DNA from: M3007 sp044350425
GTDB taxonomy: Bacteria; Bacteroidota; Bacteroidia; Chitinophagales; Saprospiraceae
DNA: 64,000 nt
Assembly: GCA_044350425.1 (NCBI GenBank)
Contig: JBILHS010000010.1
Location: forward strand, 1-64,000
Reading direction: 5' to 3'
Shown here: piece after piece, positions 16,042 to 25,100 of the stretch
Layout: each line of letters opens with the position of its first letter
Position numbering within the stretch: position 1 is the first letter of the stretch
Position numbers and translations under genes: made by a program
The notes under the pieces: generated by a model
Told to the model about the DNA's origin: nothing
The model's database searches: none
What the model saw: the letters and a program-made list of their open reading frames with translations, nothing else

Positions 16042-16148
16042 GACTAGTTTTCGGACACAGTCCTTCGGTTTTATTCCGGTACTGTTTCGCTGAATTCTTG
16101 ACTTGCTTATTTCGACACCATGCTCGCTATTCACTCAAAGTACAGATA

Positions 16149-16210
16149 GTAAGACAGTTAGGCTTGGCACTCTCCCCGCGCGGGAAGTGCCAAGCCTCTT
16201 GCTGTCTTAC
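16149..16210 (+). promoter_or_regulatory. Two-tier hairpin between rplL and rpoB (attenuator or processing site)
   Basis: The inner 12-bp stem (16160-16171 with 16186-16197) and outer 9-bp stem (16149-16157 with 16202-16210) enclose a GC-rich loop. No long T-run follows, so it is more likely an attenuator or RNase processing site than a full terminator. It could set the ratio of ribosomal protein to polymerase messages. Confidence 0.65.
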
Positions 16211-16365
16211 TCAGTGATTGGTTGATTTGGAACTGAGAGACTTTTTGATCGGATAATGGTGCTACGGTACCATCCCCTTCAAAAATCCAGGAACCAATTT
16301 ACCAACACACCAATTAACCAATCACCAGTTTAGTCGTTGCCAACCAGCATTTTTTGCAAAAAAAT

Positions 16366-19300
16366 ATGACCAATCAAGGCATCTCTAACGGGGCAGTTTC
16401 CAAAACCGGCGTTCAAGAACGCACGAACTTTGGTAAAATACGTCTCGCAGGTCACTACCCTGACCTACTCGAAATCCAGTTGAAGTCGTTCCAGGAATAC
16501 TTCCAGTTGGAAACCACACCAGACAATCGTATCAACGAAGGTCTGTACCGTGTGTTCCAGGAAAATTTTCCCATCGCGGATGCCCGGAATATTTTCAACC
16601 TGGAGTTTCTTGACTATTTCATTGATCCTCCACGCTATACCATCGACGAATGTATGCAACGCGGCCTTACCTACTCGGTACCGCTGAAAGCTAAGCTTCG
16701 TCTGACGTGTAACGACCCTGAACACATTGACTTCGAAACAAAAGTACAGGACGTATTCCTAGGAAACATCCCGTACATGACCCCAAAAGGGACTTTCGTG
16801 ATCAATGGCGCAGAGCGTGTCATCGTATCGCAACTTCACCGCTCACCAGGCGTATTTTTCGGGCAGAGCTATCACCCGAATGGTACGAAAATTTACTCGG
16901 CCCGTGTCATCCCGTTCAAAGGAGCATGGATGGAATTTGCGACCGATATCAACCTGGTCATGTATGCATACATTGACCGTAAAAAGAAGTTTCCTGTAAC
17001 CACACTGCTCCGTGCAATCGGTTTTGATACCGACAAAGCAATTCTCGACCTGTTCAACCTCGCTGACGAGGTGGCAGTGACCCGGGAAAACATGGAAGCC
17101 GCTGTAGGTCGCAAACTCGCTGCCCGGGTGCTTAAATCCTGGACAGAGGACTTTGTGGACGAAGACACCGGTGAGGTGGTTTCTATTGCCCGTAACGAGA
17201 TCATCCTCGAGCGTGACGCAATTCTGGACGAAGAAAACATCGAACTCGTTTTGGATGAGGATACAAACATCCCAACCATTATCCTGCAGCGCAAGGATGT
17301 GGAAGAGGATTTTTCCATCATCTACAATACTTTGACAAAAGACCCGACTTCCAGCGAAGTCGAAGCCGTAAACTATATATATCGTCAATTGCGTGGATCT
17401 GATCCACCGGATGACGAGACCGCTCGCGGTATCATCGACAAACTGTTCTTCTCCGACAAGCGTTACAACCTGGGTGAAGTAGGACGTTTCAAGATCAACC
17501 GTAAGCTGCTGACCAATATTGACGACAACAACCTGGTACTGACCAAGGAAGACATCATCGCCATCGTGCGTTACATCGTCTCCCTGATCAATAACAAAGC
17601 GGAGATTGACGATATTGACCACCTTTCCAATCGCCGCGTGCGGACGGTAGGGGAGCAATTGTATGCTCAGTTTGGTGTGGGTCTTGCCCGTATGGCACGT
17701 ACCATCCGTGAGCGTATGAACGTGCGTGACAATGAGGTGTTTACGCCGATTGATCTGATCAATGCGCGTACGCTCTCTTCTGTCATCAACTCGTTCTTCG
17801 GAACCAGCCAGTTGTCGCAGTTCCTCGACCAGACCAACCCGCTTTCTGAGATCACGCACAAGCGTCGTATCTCGGCACTCGGGCCAGGTGGTCTGTCCCG
17901 TGAACGCGCAGGTTTTGAGGTGCGTGACGTACACTACTCGCACTATGGTCGTCTTTGCACCATCGAAACACCGGAAGGTCCAAACATTGGTCTGATCTCG
18001 ACCCTTTGCACCCACGCGAAAATCAACAAGATGGGCTTCCTCGAGACGCCTTATCGTCGTGTGAAAGAAGGCAAGGTGATCCTGACCGGCGATGTGGAAT
18101 ACCTGTCTGCTGAAGCGGAAGATAAAATGAAGATCGCACAGGCCAACTCGCCGGTAGGTGAAGGTGGTGCGTTCCTTCTGGATCGTGTAAAAGCCCGTGA
18201 AAGCGGTGACTTCCCGATCCTGACGCCGGATGAACTGGAATACATTGACGTTGCTCCAAACCAGATCGTAGGTGTTTCGGCATCCCTGATCCCGTTCCTG
18301 GAAAATGACGATGCGAACCGCGCCCTGATGGGTTCGAACATGCAACGTCAGGCCGTACCGCTGATCCGCCCAAGCTCGCCGATCGTCGGCACTGGCCTGG
18401 AGGCTAAAGTGGCACGTGACTCCCGTATGCTGATCAACGCAGAAGGTTCCGGCGTGGTAGAATATGTGGATGCAAATGAAATTACTATCCTTTACGACCG
18501 CACCGAAGAAGATACTCTCGTTTCTTTTGAAGACGCCCGTAAGACCTATACGCTGACCAAATTCATGCGTACCAACCAGGGTACCTGTATCAACCTGAAG
18601 CCGATTGTTCGTCGTGGACAACGCGTGGAAGCTGGTGACATCCTTTGTGAAGGTTATGCAACCGAAAATGGTGAGCTTGCACTCGGACAAAACCTGAAAG
18701 TGGCCTTTATGCCATGGAAGGGTTACAACTTCGAGGATGCTATCGTGCTTTCAGAGCGCGTGGTACAGGAAGACGTTTTCTCTTCCATCCACATTGAGCA
18801 CTTTGAACTCGACGTACGTGACACCAAACTGGGTGAGGAAGAATTGACCATGGACATCCCCAATGTGAGCGAAGAAGCCACGAAGGATCTGGACGAAAAT
18901 GGTATCATCCGCATCGGTGCCTGGGCTAAGGAAGGCGATATCCTGATCGGTAAGATCACACCCAAAGGTGAAACTGATCCGACTCCGGAAGAAAAACTTC
19001 TTCGCGCCATCTTCGGAGACAAGGCTGGTGACGTAAAAGATGCATCACTCAAAGTTCCACCAAGTATCAACGGTGTGGTGATTGACAAGCAGCTTTTTGC
19101 CCGTGCTAAAAAGGACAAGGTTCAAAAAGAGTCTGAAAAGGCGCTGCTGGACAAATTGGACGATGAGCACTTGGTAGCTTTGAACAAGTTGAAAACGATC
19201 CTCGTGGATAAAATTCAACTTCTGGTCAAAGACAAGACTACCAACGGCATTCGCAGTATCTATGGCGAAGAGATGGTATCCAAAGGATCTAAACTGAGTG

Positions 19301-20211
19301 TTCAGATCCTGCGTGACACCATTAAATACGAAGAGGTGGATTACCTCAACTGGACGAGCGACAAAAATACCAACCACCTGATCTCGAGACTGCTGCACAA
19401 CTACAGCATCAAAGTCAACGAAGAAGTAGGTCGTTACAAGCGTGAAAAATTCAACATCAGCATTGGTGACGAGTTGCCGGCTGGCGTATTGAAACTGGCA
19501 AAAGTTTACATCGCTAAGAAGCGTAAGCTGAAAGTGGGTGACAAACTTGCGGGTCGTCACGGTAACAAAGGTATCGTAAGCCGTATCGTACGTATGGAAG
19601 ATATGCCGTTCCTGGAAGACGGTACTGCGGTAGACGTAGTACTGAACCCACTGGGTGTACCTTCTCGTATGAACCTGGGACAGATTTTCGAAACAGTATT
19701 GGGCTGGGCAGGTCAAAAGCTGGGCTGCAAGTTCGCTACACCGATTTTCGACGGAGCAAAAACCGACGAGATCGCAGCATGGATCGAAAAAGCAGGCTTG
19801 CCGGATCTGGGTCAGACTTACCTGTCCGACGGCGAAACAGGCGATCGTTTCCACCAGAAAGCGACTGTAGGCGTGATCTACATGCTCAAACTTTCGCACA
19901 TGGTAGACGACAAGATGCACGCACGTTCCATCGGGCCGTACTCGCTCATCACACAGCAGCCACTCGGTGGTAAAGCGCAGTTTGGTGGTCAGCGTTTTGG
20001 TGAGATGGAGGTTTGGGCACTTGAAGCCTATGGCGCATCCAGCATTCTGCAGGAGCTTCTGACCTACAAATCAGATGATATCCAGGGCCGTGCGAAGGCT
20101 TACGAAGCCATCGTAAAAGGCGACAATCTGCCTGATGCAAACATTCCGGAATCATTCAACGTACTCGTACACGAGTTGCGCGGTCTGGCTTTGGATGTGA
20201 AATTTGAATAA
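16366..20211 (+). CDS. rpoB: DNA-directed RNA polymerase beta subunit
   Basis: 1281 residues from ATG 16366 (MTNQGISNGAVSKTG). A TTG at 16354 in the same frame is a less likely start. Conserved regions are all present: HRSPGVFF, the rifampicin-region segment GTSQLSQFLDQTNPLSEITHKRR, GLISTL, GYNFEDAIVLSE, KLAGRHGNKGIVS and the C-terminal GGQRFGEMEVWALEAYGA. The Gln, Asp and His positions of the rifampicin region carry the sensitive-type residues. The gene ends 26 bp before a perfect 34-bp hairpin and is separated from rpoC by two unrelated genes. Confidence 0.99.
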   Translation: MTNQGISNGAVSKTGVQERTNFGKIRLAGHYPDLLEIQLKSFQEYFQLETTPDNRINEGLYRVFQENFPIADARNIFNLEFLDYFIDPPRYTIDECMQRGLTYSVPLKAKLRLTCNDPEHIDFETKVQDVFLGNIPYMTPKGTFVINGAERVIVSQLHRSPGVFFGQSYHPNGTKIYSARVIPFKGAWMEFATDINLVMYAYIDRKKKFPVTTLLRAIGFDTDKAILDLFNLADEVAVTRENMEAAVGRKLAARVLKSWTEDFVDEDTGEVVSIARNEIILERDAILDEENIELVLDEDTNIPTIILQRKDVEEDFSIIYNTLTKDPTSSEVEAVNYIYRQLRGSDPPDDETARGIIDKLFFSDKRYNLGEVGRFKINRKLLTNIDDNNLVLTKEDIIAIVRYIVSLINNKAEIDDIDHLSNRRVRTVGEQLYAQFGVGLARMARTIRERMNVRDNEVFTPIDLINARTLSSVINSFFGTSQLSQFLDQTNPLSEITHKRRISALGPGGLSRERAGFEVRDVHYSHYGRLCTIETPEGPNIGLISTLCTHAKINKMGFLETPYRRVKEGKVILTGDVEYLSAEAEDKMKIAQANSPVGEGGAFLLDRVKARESGDFPILTPDELEYIDVAPNQIVGVSASLIPFLENDDANRALMGSNMQRQAVPLIRPSSPIVGTGLEAKVARDSRMLINAEGSGVVEYVDANEITILYDRTEEDTLVSFEDARKTYTLTKFMRTNQGTCINLKPIVRRGQRVEAGDILCEGYATENGELALGQNLKVAFMPWKGYNFEDAIVLSERVVQEDVFSSIHIEHFELDVRDTKLGEEELTMDIPNVSEEATKDLDENGIIRIGAWAKEGDILIGKITPKGETDPTPEEKLLRAIFGDKAGDVKDASLKVPPSINGVVIDKQLFARAKKDKVQKESEKALLDKLDDEHLVALNKLKTILVDKIQLLVKDKTTNGIRSIYGEEMVSKGSKLSVQILRDTIKYEEVDYLNWTSDKNTNHLISRLLHNYSIKVNEEVGRYKREKFNISIGDELPAGVLKLAKVYIAKKRKLKVGDKLAGRHGNKGIVSRIVRMEDMPFLEDGTAVDVVLNPLGVPSRMNLGQIFETVLGWAGQKLGCKFATPIFDGAKTDEIAAWIEKAGLPDLGQTYLSDGETGDRFHQKATVGVIYMLKLSHMVDDKMHARSIGPYSLITQQPLGGKAQFGGQRFGEMEVWALEAYGASSILQELLTYKSDDIQGRAKAYEAIVKGDNLPDANIPESFNVLVHELRGLALDVKFE

Positions 20212-20237
20212 ATTTGAGAGATGCGTTTGTGTCGCTT

Positions 20238-20308
20238 TGAAGTTTGGTTTAACTGAACTGATAGTCTCACTCCAAGTGAGACTATCAGTTCAGTTAAACC
20301 AAACTTCA
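20238..20308 (+). repeat. Perfect 34-bp inverted repeat downstream of rpoB
   Basis: Arms 20238-20271 and 20275-20308 are exact reverse complements with a 3-base loop (CCA). It lacks a trailing T-run on the plus strand. It lies exactly where the two extra genes begin and would form a very stable RNA hairpin or DNA cruciform. Confidence 0.95.
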
Positions 20309-20335
20309 GATCAGCGCAAACAATACTAATTGCCC

Positions 20336-21043
20336 ATGCTTCACTTTGACGAAACAGACCAAAAGTACCTGGATGGAAGTGCATTTTCCAGTATTTACCA
20401 GTTTAGGATCCAAGGAGTATCTGAGTCGTTACAGCGTCTGGCATTGTTGGCAAAGTTGGTTGCAGGAAAAAAAGTAGTGCATTTTGGCTGTGTGGACCAC
20501 CTTCCACTCCTTGAACAACGCCGCAAAGAAGGTATCTGGCTACATGAAGTTTTAGCCGGGACTTGTACCGATCTGGTGGGTGTTGACATCAATGAACAAG
20601 GGGTTCAGTACATGAAAGATGCAGGGTTTGAGACCTACAACAGCAATGTTGTGACCGAGCACCCGCCTGCTGAAATTGTGACCAAAAAGTGGGATTATAT
20701 CGTAGCAGGTGAAGTATTGGAGCATATTGACGATCCGGTGATGTTTTTAAAGGCCATTCGTGAAAAGTATGGCGCTTGTACGGAACGCATCATCATAACG
20801 GTCCCGAATGCACTGAGTTACACCAACTTTCGGTTTGCCCTGCGCAACATTGAAATGATCAATTCGGATCACCGGTTTTGGTTCACCCCTTTCACTTTGT
20901 TGAAGGTGGCTACCCAGGCTGGTATCGTAGTGGAGGATTTCGATTTGTGCGTGGACAATGAACCAGGGTTCTTTTCTGTCAAAAGGTGGTTGAAAGACAA
21001 ACCATTGTTTCGAAACAGGATTGTGCTAAGAGGCAAACTTTAG
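20336..21043 (+). CDS. Class I SAM-dependent methyltransferase (Methyltransf_23-like)
   Basis: 235 residues from ATG 20336 (MLHFDETDQKYL); a TTG six bases earlier is the alternative. The nucleotide-binding strand is KKVVHFGCVDH, a variant of motif I without the usual GxGxG. The segment IVAGEVLEHIDDPVMFLKAI is typical of the Methyltransf_11/23 group. The substrate is unknown; relatives often sit in polysaccharide or small-molecule gene sets. The next gene, 24 bp downstream, is glycosyltransferase-like, so a joint role in modifying a surface glycan is likely (inference). Position between rpoB and rpoC is unusual and could give constitutive transcription. Confidence 0.85.
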   Translation: MLHFDETDQKYLDGSAFSSIYQFRIQGVSESLQRLALLAKLVAGKKVVHFGCVDHLPLLEQRRKEGIWLHEVLAGTCTDLVGVDINEQGVQYMKDAGFETYNSNVVTEHPPAEIVTKKWDYIVAGEVLEHIDDPVMFLKAIREKYGACTERIIITVPNALSYTNFRFALRNIEMINSDHRFWFTPFTLLKVATQAGIVVEDFDLCVDNEPGFFSVKRWLKDKPLFRNRIVLRGKL

Positions 21044-21067
21044 CCTGTAAAATATAGGCGAAAGACC

Positions 21068-22102
21068 ATGGATATCATCTCGACCTGGATTTATCTGGAT
21101 AGTCCGGAAGAAAGTTCCGAATATCCACAAGTGGGAAAAGGATCTCATTTGCCTGAATTTCAAAAGGTTTATTGGCGCTGTGTGGCCGTTTTTTTTGCCC
21201 TCAGTACCCAATCTAACCCTACGCGCAGGCACATGCTTTTTTCCAATGTGGAAGCGGAGCACTTGCCTGAAGTGGATGGTCTGGATCTGAAAAGTTTTTT
21301 GAGCGAAAGAAATGTAGAAGTGGTGACGCTGCCGCTTACCTGGCAAACCCCGGAGGGGTATTTTGGAAAGTGGCGCAACCAGTTTTATATTTTTGACATA
21401 CTAAAGTTCCTTGAAGTTCAAAACAGTGCGGTTACTCCGAATGACTTAAGGTCCAACGGAGTAAATTCAGAACCTGCTGTGATCGTGCTCGATTCGGATT
21501 GCATCGTAAACAGACCGCTTGACGGGCTTTTTGCAGGAATCCGAAAACATGGCCTCATGGCTTTGCCGATGCACTATACCCTGGATCACAACATCAACGG
21601 TGTGACCAGGGTAGATATGAGAAGGATCTTTGCAGAACTGGATGGAGGAAAGGATCCCGGACAAAATCCAGAGTATTACGGTGGAGAAATTTTTGCAGCC
21701 ACCCTGACGAATATTCGAGCCATCAACCAGATCGCCCCGGGCGTTTGGAATAACATGATGGAAAGACATCGGGCAGGAACGCAAAAACTGAATGAAGAAG
21801 CACACTTTTTGAGCTATTGCTACCATCGGATCGGTGGAGAAGCGTCGCTCGAAAGGTTCATCAAACGGATCTGGACCTCGCCGAAGTATTCGAATGTACA
21901 GACCGCCGACTTTGAGCTTCCGATCTGGCATTTGCCATCAGAAAAAACGGGAGGCATTGCGTTGCTTTTCAGGCATTTGAAACAAGAACATTGGACTTTA
22001 GCAGCATTGGGTGGAATATTAGGGGTTCCGAAACGGACCAGGTATTTGAACCTGAAGCATTTTTTGAAGCATACGAGCCTTTACAAATGGCTCGCCCGAT
22101 AA
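21068..22102 (+). CDS. Glycosyltransferase-like protein (GT-A type DxD) of unknown substrate
   Basis: 344 residues. VIVLDSDCIVNRPLDGLF places a DSD at residues 142-144, the metal/nucleotide-sugar site of GT-A enzymes that transfer sugars. YGGEIFAATLTNI and NEEAHFLSYCYH downstream resemble the acceptor-side motifs of such enzymes. There is no signal peptide or membrane span, so it is probably cytoplasmic. I do not recognise the exact family. It is paired with the methyltransferase upstream and inserted before rpoC (61 bp gap). Confidence 0.65.
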   Translation: MDIISTWIYLDSPEESSEYPQVGKGSHLPEFQKVYWRCVAVFFALSTQSNPTRRHMLFSNVEAEHLPEVDGLDLKSFLSERNVEVVTLPLTWQTPEGYFGKWRNQFYIFDILKFLEVQNSAVTPNDLRSNGVNSEPAVIVLDSDCIVNRPLDGLFAGIRKHGLMALPMHYTLDHNINGVTRVDMRRIFAELDGGKDPGQNPEYYGGEIFAATLTNIRAINQIAPGVWNNMMERHRAGTQKLNEEAHFLSYCYHRIGGEASLERFIKRIWTSPKYSNVQTADFELPIWHLPSEKTGGIALLFRHLKQEHWTLAALGGILGVPKRTRYLNLKHFLKHTSLYKWLAR

Positions 22103-22163
22103 AACCGAAAACCACACAGTACCTTTTGAGACTACATTTTTTGAAATATTGAACACTCACAAT

Positions 22164-25100
22164 ATGCCTTTCAAAAAGAAGAGTAATAAGACCGATCAGG
22201 GCTTCGACAGCATCGTCATCGCACTCGCGAGCCCGGACGAAATTCTTGAGCGCAGCTACGGCGAAGTGCTCAAGCCTGAGACCATCAACTACCGTTCCTA
22301 TAAACCGGAGCGTGATGGCCTCTTCTGTGAGCGCATTTTCGGCCCTGTAAAGGACTACGAATGCTACTGCGGCAAATACAAACGCATACGCTACAAAGGC
22401 ATCGTATGTGACCGCTGCGGCGTTGAAGTGACCGAAAAGAAGGTGCGTCGCGAGCGCATGGGGCACATTCGCCTCGTGGTGCCTGTGGTACACATCTGGT
22501 TCTTCAAGAGCTTGCCAAACAAGATCGGCTACATCCTGGGCCTCTCTTCCAAAAAGCTGGAAAGTATCATTTACTACGAGCGTTACGTGGTAATTCAGCC
22601 CGGCATTAAGGAAGCTGAAGGTATCCCCAAGATGCACCTCCTGACCGAGGAAGAATATCTGGAAATCCTCGACGCTTTGCCGAAGGAGAACCAAAGCCTT
22701 GACAACTCACACCCTGACAAGTTCATCGCTATGATGGGCGCTGAAGCGGTGTTTACCCTGTTGAGCATCCTCAACCTCGACGATCTTTCGGCGAAGTTGC
22801 GCCACGATGCCCATGCAGAGACCAGTATGGCTAAAAAAACAGAAGCGAACAAACGCCTCCGGGTGGTGGAAGCATTCCGCGATGGCCTGGAAAGTTCCGG
22901 CCAGCGTCCCGAATGGACCATCATTCAATACCTCCCGGTAGTACCACCCGAACTGCGCCCATTGGTGCCGTTGGATGGTGGCCGTTTTGCGTCTTCTGAC
23001 CTGAACGACCTTTACCGTCGTGTCATCATCCGCAACAACCGTTTGAAGCGTCTTTTGGAGATCAAAGCTCCTGAGGTGATTCTGCGGAACGAAAAGCGTA
23101 TGTTGCAGGAGGCGGTTGACTCTCTGTTCGACAACTCACGTAAATCCAATGCCGTTAAAGCAGAAGGTGGACGCGCCCTGAAATCCTTGTCAGATATCCT
23201 GAAAGGTAAGCAAGGTCGTTTCCGTCAGAACCTGCTCGGTAAACGTGTGGACTACTCTGGCCGTTCGGTCATCGTGGTAGGTCCAACCCTTAAACTGCAC
23301 GAATGCGGTATTCCAAAAGCCATGGCTGCGGAATTATTCAAGCCGTTCATTATCCGCAAACTCATTGAGCGCGGTATCGTGAAAACGGTGAAGTCTGCCA
23401 AGAAACTGGTGGATCGCAAAGATCAGGTGATCTGGGAAATCCTGGAAAATATCCTGCGCGGTCACCCGGTCATGCTCAACCGTGCTCCAACGCTTCACCG
23501 TCTGTCTATTCAGGCGTTCCAGCCGCGGATCATTGAAGGCAAGGCCATCCAATTGCACCCGCTCGTTTGTACCTCGTTTAACGCGGACTTTGACGGTGAC
23601 CAGATGGCGGTACACGTGCCTTTGAGTCAGGCTGCTATTCTGGAAGCACAGGTGTTGATGCTTTCGAGCCACAACATGCTGAACCCTCAGGACGGTTCGC
23701 CAATTACCCTGCCTTCTCAGGACATGGTATTGGGTCTGTACTACCTGACCAAAGAAAGAAAGAGCATTCCGGAAGCACCTGTAAAAGGGGAAGGCCGTCG
23801 CTTTTATTCTGCAGAAGAAGTAGGGATCGCTTACAACGAAGGTCAATTGGACCTCCACGCTTCGATCGAATGCCGCGTACCACTGGAAGAAAATGGCGCG
23901 ATCATTTACCGCCGTATTGCAACCACTGCCGGACGTGTCCTATTCAATCAGGCGGTACCACAGGGTGTGCCTTACATCAACGAATTGTTGACCAAGCGTA
24001 ACCTGAAAGGGATCATCAGCGGGATTTTGAACCGTACCAGCTTCAAGCAAACGGCAGAATTCCTCGATGCCATCAAGGAACTGGGCTTTGGCATGGCCTT
24101 CAAGGCCGGCCTGTCGTTCAACCTGGGTGACCTGGTTATTCCTGAGTTGAAGAAAACCGCCCTTGCCGCTGCGCAAACAGAGGTGGACGAGGTTTGGGAC
24201 AACTACAACATGGGTCTGATCACCTACAACGAACGATATAACCAGATCATCGACAAGTGGACGTTTGCAGACAACCGCATCACCGACCAGTTGATGAAAG
24301 AACTGACCACCAGCAAACAGGGTTTCAACTCTGTGTATATGATGCTTGACTCTGGTGCGCGTGGTTCAAAACAACAGATCAAACAGCTTTGCGGTCTTCG
24401 TGGACTGATGGCTAAACCCCGTAAATCGGGCGATACCGGCGGTGCGATCATCGAGAACCCGATCCTTTCGAACTTCTTGGAAGGTCTTTCGGTACAGGAG
24501 TTCTTTATCTCTACCCACGGTGCACGTAAAGGTCTGGCCGATACGGCTTTGAAAACGGCGGATGCGGGATACCTGACCCGTCGTTTGGTGGACGTTGCAC
24601 AGGACGTCGTGATCCGCGAAGTGGATTGCAATACCCTGCGTGGCCTCGACACTACAGCGTTCAAAGAAGGTGAAAAAGTAATCGTAAACCTGAAAGACCG
24701 GATCAAAGGTCGTTACAGCCTGCACGATATTTATCACCCGGATACCGAAGTACTGATGGTGTCTGCCGGCGAATACATCACCGACGACATCGCAACTGCG
24801 ATCGAATCAGCGGAGATCGAGTCTGTAAACATCCGTTCCGTGTTGACTTGCGAAAGCCGTCACGGTGTTTGCGGAAAGTGTTACGGGAAGAACCTTGCTA
24901 CAGGTCGTATTGCCGAAATGGGCGACGCAGTAGGGATCATCGCAGCACAGTCCATTGGTGAGCCTGGTACACAGTTGACCCTTCGTACCTTCCACACGGG
25001 TGGTACGGCGATGCTGTCGCAAACAGAAAACACCCTGACTGCCCGTGCAACGGGTAGACTGGAGTTCGACTCCATCCGTACCGTAGATGGTACAGATGCT

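Noticed and set aside
16843..18690. 615-codon minus-strand ORF inside rpoB
   Set aside because: A long antisense frame caused by rpoB codon bias; the composition is implausible and no start context is seen.
19045..19920. 291-codon antisense ORF in rpoB
   Set aside because: Shadow frame of a conserved coding region.
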